Shown: positions 60,177 through 64,000 of the stretch, piece after piece
How positions within the stretch are numbered: the stretch's first letter is position 1
Layout of the letters: each line of letters starts with the position of its first letter
Assembly (NCBI GenBank): GCA_003247575.1
Contig: QJZC01000058.1
Coordinates: 37,021-101,020, forward strand
DNA: 64,000 nucleotides
DNA from: Pseudomonadota bacterium
GTDB taxonomy: Bacteria > Myxococcota_A > UBA9160 > SZUA-336
Direction: 5' to 3'
Translations under genes and position numbers: made by a program
Notes under the pieces: model-generated
Databases searched by the model: none
What the model was told of the DNA's origin: nothing
Seen by the model: only the letters and a program-made list of their open reading frames with translations

Positions 60177-60195
60177 CAATTCTTAAGGAGAATTG
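60177..60195. promoter_or_regulatory. Palindrome upstream of the TonB-dependent receptor
   Basis: CAATTCT and AGAATTG form a perfect 7-bp inverted repeat around TAAGG in an AT-rich spot, about 70 bases before the receptor ATG. It may be an operator. The AGGAG within it could also serve a very short leader frame beginning TTG at 60199 (10 codons), which is speculative. Confidence 0.4.
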
Positions 60196-60264
60196 AGTTT
60201 GACGCCCACGGGTTCCGGCCGGCTAGGATGAAAACCGCCGAAATCCGCCACGGGAGTATCCGGA

Positions 60265-62919
60265 ATGAAACGTCCTCTTGTCCGTTCTGCAGCCGCCTTC
60301 GGAATCGCGGTTCCACTCGCGCTCGCCGGAGTGGCCAGCTTCGCGTGGGCCGAAGACCCGGACGTCACGTCCTCTGAGCCGCAGGACTCCGAACGGCAGG
60401 ATCCAGACGATCCCGAGCCCGACCCGAGAGTCGTGAGCGTTGGCATCGAGGAGATCACCGTCACTGCGCGCAAGCGCGAGGAGTTGTTGCAGTCCACCCC
60501 CATTTCGATGGTGGCATTCGGAGCCGACGAGCTCGAGGGTCGTCAGATCAATAGCATCGCCGACATCGGGCAGGCGGTACCGAATCTGAAGCTCGACTTA
60601 TCGAATGGGAGCAACAACCAGACGCGCATCTACATCCGTGGCGTAGGGCAGGACGACGCAAGAGACAACGTCGATCCGGGTGTCGGTCTCTATGTCGACG
60701 GAGTCTACATCTCGCGCTTGACCGGAAGCGCCGTCAGCACGCTCGACGTCGAAGGCATCGAGGTGCTTCGCGGCCCACAGGGCACCTTGTTCGGAAAGAA
60801 CACAGTCGGCGGAGTCGTGTCGATCCGAACCCGCAAGCCGGAGCCCGAGTTCGGGGGGCTCGCGCGCGTCCGAGCGGGGAACTTCGGCCTGTTCGAGACG
60901 CAGGCGACCCTGAACGTCCCCATCATCCCCGAGCGAGCCTTCACCAGAATCACCCTCGAGACCCAGACCGACGAGGGCTTCACCCGCAACAGCACGACCG
61001 GCACGCGCAGTGGCGACAACAAGCTGCTCAAGGGACGCATGGCGCTGCGCGTGCTGCCGCGCGATGACATGTCGCTGGATCTCTCCTACGAACAGACGCA
61101 AGAGAACGAGAAGACTCCGACGCCGGAATGCCGTATCGGCAACGTCTTCGCCCCAGGTAACTTTCTAACGCAGAACTTCGCCGTCGGGCCGAACGGAGAG
61201 ACGTTTCTCGAAACCTGCGATCGCGACCGCGGGGATGACGAGCCGCTCACCTCGAGCGCCAACTTCGATGCCAAGGATGAGCTGGATACACAGTTTGCGA
61301 TCGCGAACTTCGGCTGGGACCTGAGCGATTCGCTCTCCTTCCGCTCGGTCTCGTCCTGGCGTCGCGTCGAGATCCGAACGGAGAACACCGACCTCGACGC
61401 AACCTCCGTGGATGGCTTCGGCGTCGGTTCCCTGCGCAACCAGAACGACAGTTTCAGTCAGGAGCTCCAGCTGGTGGGTCGCGCATTCAACGGCCGCCTG
61501 AGCTACACGGTGGGGGCCTATGCGTTCAAGGAGAAGGGCAATGGCCGGACGCGTCTGAGCTCGCTCGCCAACGTGCTGGCGACGATCCGCGCAGGTGAGA
61601 CCGACTCCCTACTCTTCCCTGGCTCGGATCTCTCGTTCGCCACCTTCGAGACGATTTCTCGATCGGGAACTTTCGATCAGGCCTTGGGCGACCAAGATCA
61701 GGGCGGCTTCCTGACGGACGCGGTTCTGGGATTGAACCAGACGATCATCTCGCGCTTCGAGAACACGAGCTTCGCGGGTTTCCTCGAGGGGACCTACGAC
61801 TTCAATGACCGGCTGAGCCTCACCGTCGGTGCGCGTTACACCGTGGAGCGGAAGGAGCGGCAGGGCAAGACCATCCCACTCGCGGACGCGCCCTCGTTCG
61901 GACGCCGCGCCGACCGCAGAACGCCTACCTTGGGAATCCCGATCAACGAGCGGTTCGGCAAGTGGACCCCCCGCGTGCAGCTCGAGTACCAGGCGACCGA
62001 CGCCATCTTCGCCTACGCGAGCTACAGCCGCGGATTCAAGAGCGGTGGCTTCAACCGAACCACCGTCTCGCCCAGAGATCGCCGCACGGGCGGAGCCCGC
62101 GCCCTGCCAGAGGATCCAGGGAAGTTCGATGAAGAGATCCTGAACAGCTACGAGATTGGTCTCAAGACGCAGTGGCTGGACAACCGCTTGGTGCTGAACC
62201 TGTCGGCGTTCTTCAACCGCTACGACGACATCCAGCTGACGACGATCCAGATCGACGAGGACGGTGTCCCGACAGGCCAGATCAACAACGTGGGCGAAGC
62301 GACGATCCGGGGCCTCGAGCTGGACTTCCAGTATCGCCCGCTACCTCAGCTCACGATCTCGGGCGGCGCCGGGCTCACGGAAGCAGACTATCGCGACTTC
62401 ACTGCCCGTGTGGATGCGGCATCCGAGCTGATGCGTCGCGGACTGATCAATCCAGCAACCTGCAAGAGCTTCTCGGCGGATCCGGCCGAGTGCGACATCG
62501 GCTCGTTCCTCTCCGCAGCAGACTTCGTGTTCCAGCCCGACGACCTCCCGATGGCCGACTTCTCGGATCTCGACCGCACGAACACCCCGAATTTCAATGC
62601 GAACCTCTCCGTGAACTACATCTTCGATCTAGCAGAGTGGGGCATGCTCCTGGCCCGAACAACCTACTTCGTGCAGGGGGACGTGGAGTATGCGACCTTC
62701 AACGACGATGACGTGCGCCAGGATCGATACGGGCTTCTGGACGGGCGTTTGGCATGGGAGCTCCCCGATGGCGCAACGACGATCTCCTTCTTCGGCCGCA
62801 ACCTTCTCGACCGAAGCTTCATCAGCGGGGGCTTCAGCCTGAACGATACCAATGGGGTCAAGACCGTATTCCGATCGCGCCCCCGTAGCTTCGGGATCGA
62901 CGTCTCTCGCAGGTTCTGA
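60265..62919 (+). CDS. TonB-dependent outer-membrane receptor
   Basis: 884 residues. Signal peptide (MKRPLVRSAAAFGIAVPLAL, cleavage near AWA), TonB box EEITVTARKREE at about 68-79, plug domain (ISMVAFGADELEGRQINSIA, EVLRGPQGTLFGKNTVGGVV) and a 22-strand-type barrel ending RSRPRSFGIDVSRRF with the C-terminal Phe used for barrel assembly. It imports a scarce ligand with proton-motive energy from TonB. The type with 'STPISMVAF' is common in oligotrophic bacteria and its ligand (siderophore, vitamin, lipid or glycan) is undetermined. GGAG is eight bases before the ATG. BamD from this window would assist its assembly. Confidence 0.94.
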   Translation: MKRPLVRSAAAFGIAVPLALAGVASFAWAEDPDVTSSEPQDSERQDPDDPEPDPRVVSVGIEEITVTARKREELLQSTPISMVAFGADELEGRQINSIADIGQAVPNLKLDLSNGSNNQTRIYIRGVGQDDARDNVDPGVGLYVDGVYISRLTGSAVSTLDVEGIEVLRGPQGTLFGKNTVGGVVSIRTRKPEPEFGGLARVRAGNFGLFETQATLNVPIIPERAFTRITLETQTDEGFTRNSTTGTRSGDNKLLKGRMALRVLPRDDMSLDLSYEQTQENEKTPTPECRIGNVFAPGNFLTQNFAVGPNGETFLETCDRDRGDDEPLTSSANFDAKDELDTQFAIANFGWDLSDSLSFRSVSSWRRVEIRTENTDLDATSVDGFGVGSLRNQNDSFSQELQLVGRAFNGRLSYTVGAYAFKEKGNGRTRLSSLANVLATIRAGETDSLLFPGSDLSFATFETISRSGTFDQALGDQDQGGFLTDAVLGLNQTIISRFENTSFAGFLEGTYDFNDRLSLTVGARYTVERKERQGKTIPLADAPSFGRRADRRTPTLGIPINERFGKWTPRVQLEYQATDAIFAYASYSRGFKSGGFNRTTVSPRDRRTGGARALPEDPGKFDEEILNSYEIGLKTQWLDNRLVLNLSAFFNRYDDIQLTTIQIDEDGVPTGQINNVGEATIRGLELDFQYRPLPQLTISGGAGLTEADYRDFTARVDAASELMRRGLINPATCKSFSADPAECDIGSFLSAADFVFQPDDLPMADFSDLDRTNTPNFNANLSVNYIFDLAEWGMLLARTTYFVQGDVEYATFNDDDVRQDRYGLLDGRLAWELPDGATTISFFGRNLLDRSFISGGFSLNDTNGVKTVFRSRPRSFGIDVSRRF

Positions 62920-62950
62920 TCCCCGTCGATCACACCCAACGGACGGCCGC

Positions 62951-63000
62951 GCGGGCCCTCCTCGTCTCGGACTGTCCTAGTCGGAGACGAGGGGGCCCGC
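62951..63000. terminator. Strong hairpin between the receptor gene and the convergent last gene
   Basis: Left arm 62951-62968 and right arm 62984-63000 give 17 pairs with one bulged T, loop of 15 bases. No U-tract. The right arm covers the stop of the minus-strand gene, so it can serve both converging transcripts. Confidence 0.65.
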
Positions 63001-63999
63001 GACACGGCCCAACGAGCTCAGGCGCTCGACCAGGATCGCCCACCGCCTCGTCCCGCGGCCCCGATCGCGCACATCTCGCGAACCATCATCCGACCCATCC
63101 AGAGCATCCGCACCCGCATCCAGAGCATCCGAAGACAGGACCCGGGGGTGCAGCAGAGCCGAACGGCGCGCGATCAGGCCGGCAGCAGCCACCCGGCCGG
63201 TCGCATTGGTGGCGCTCGCACCGTCGACCAGTGCCGCCACGACATCTGGAGCCAACCCCTCCAGGATCTGGCGTTGGTGCGCGAGGAAGTCCGGCGGCCA
63301 ACACTCACCTGGAAACAAGAACGCGACCCACCGCGAGTCCATGAGCCTCAGCCACTGATCCGCGCCGAGATCCTCGCTCGCAGTCGTCAACCAGGTCACT
63401 CGGGAGTCAGGCTGCAGACCCTCGAGGGGCTGAGAACCACCGGGACCCTGCAAAGATGCGGGTCCAGCGCAGGATGCAGCTGGCGCGCCCTCCGCCGCGG
63501 ATCCGTCCACCCACAACAGCTGCCAGTTGGAGTCGGTCTGCCCCAGAACGGAGCTGAAGGACTCCGCCGCCTCACGCGAGGCCCGAGGAGCCACCAAGAG
63601 GATGCTGACCCAGCAAGCCGAGTCGTCTCCCAGCCCATGTCCGCCGGCGACCGGCGACTCTGAACTAGGCCGAGCTCCGCGTGCACGCTGCAGCCTGAGT
63701 GCGATGCGGAACGGCAGCAATGCCAGCCGGGTCGCACTGGAGCGGAGCTGGCCAAACTCTTGGTGCCGCTCCCGCGTAGCCAGGACCAGCTGTTCGAAGC
63801 ACGCTGCATCGAAGGCCTCATACGCGAGCTGGGGCGCGGGTGCGTAGCTGGGCAGGCTGGGTTGCTCGTAGGGAACACCGCGCAAACGCGCGGCGACCGC
63901 CCGCAGAGTCCGAAAGGAACGCATCTGGTGGACCGCCCGCAGATCAAGAATCAGCGCTCTGCAGTGGCGGTCCAGGCAGCGTAGCTCGGCGCGCCAGCG
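62977..63999 (-). CDS. Glycosyltransferase family 2-like protein, C-terminal part (5' end outside window)
   Basis: The frame is open to the window edge, so about 340 C-terminal residues are seen and the start is missing. A region at about 125-165 of the visible part, WVSILLVAPRASREAAESFS then VLGQTDSNWQLLWVDGSA, resembles the N-terminal Rossmann part of GT2 enzymes (SVLxQTxxNWELxxVDDGS), but the DD is reduced to DG. Further on, RWVAFLFPGECWPPDFL resembles the DxD-region pattern with the acidic pair lost. It may be an inactive or diverged glycosyltransferase, or one domain of a longer chain. The last 50 residues are Asp/Arg-rich. Confidence 0.55.
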   Translation of the reverse strand, partial: RWRAELRCLDRHCRALILDLRAVHQMRSFRTLRAVAARLRGVPYEQPSLPSYAPAPQLAYEAFDAACFEQLVLATRERHQEFGQLRSSATRLALLPFRIALRLQRARGARPSSESPVAGGHGLGDDSACWVSILLVAPRASREAAESFSSVLGQTDSNWQLLWVDGSAAEGAPAASCAGPASLQGPGGSQPLEGLQPDSRVTWLTTASEDLGADQWLRLMDSRWVAFLFPGECWPPDFLAHQRQILEGLAPDVVAALVDGASATNATGRVAAAGLIARRSALLHPRVLSSDALDAGADALDGSDDGSRDVRDRGRGTRRWAILVERLSSLGRVAGPLVSD

Positions 64000-64000
64000 G

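Overview
The window is a high-GC, almost wholly coding stretch of a bacterial chromosome with the envelope of a Gram-negative (BamD, TonB-dependent receptor, lipoproteins, LD-carboxypeptidase, Mpl). The order ispE - tRNA-Gln - prs - rplY - pth - (hppA) - rpsF - rpsR - rplI - dnaB is the arrangement familiar from deltaproteobacteria, so I infer a deltaproteobacterial-type lineage (Myxococcota, Desulfobacterota, Binatota or an uncultured relative). The partial first gene is the C-terminal end of a PafA-like Pup ligase, which is unusual outside Actinobacteria. No insertion sequence, phage gene, rRNA or CRISPR array was seen.

Layout. 1-9.2 kb: PafA end, a TM/coiled-coil protein, mreB, a divergent UMP kinase, then mltG-ruvX on the minus strand, a HEAT-repeat protein, and a tightly overlapping pgpA-cinA-thpR run. 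9.2-14.2 kb: recA, pilT, a non-coding island with two large hairpins whose loops are complementary to each other, then two TPM-domain genes and lemA. 14.5-19.7 kb: a heterodimeric ABC exporter and bamD with a good sigma-70 promoter. 19.8-29.6 kb: membrane-lipid, isoprenoid, tRNA-Gln, PRPP, ribosomal, pyrophosphatase and replicative helicase genes. 29.6-33.7 kb: ldcA - serine hydrolase - mpl - efp, a peptidoglycan-recycling run with EF-P at its end. 33.6-41 kb: thiD, cupin, mrp, PilZ protein, a TonB-C-like protein, a START protein and a FAAL-ACP. 41-47.6 kb (minus strand): a 1537-residue membrane protein kinase with TPRs, a small basic protein, and two tandem paralogues of a family I do not recognise. 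47.7-54.7 kb: DUF72, SDR, ECF sigma factor, DUF423, YjfB-like protein, MurJ, and two exported proteins, one with ankyrin repeats. 54.7-64 kb: a two-subunit acyl-CoA carboxylase, an SDR, a TonB-dependent receptor and a truncated glycosyltransferase-like gene.

How the genes fit together. Many are housekeeping genes for cell-wall growth and recycling (MreB, MltG, MurJ, LdcA, the serine hydrolase, Mpl), translation (S6, S18, L9, L25, Pth, EF-P) and DNA maintenance (RecA, DnaB, RuvX). PilT, the PilZ protein and the YjfB-like protein suggest surface motility under c-di-GMP control. The pyrophosphatase carries residues of a potassium-dependent, sodium-pumping type. The less ordinary material is the double hairpin at 11773-12096, the unrecognised paralogue pair at 46003-47541 beside the chimeric kinase, the PafA end, an EF-P with asparagine at the loop tip, and a biotin carboxylase with an extra segment.
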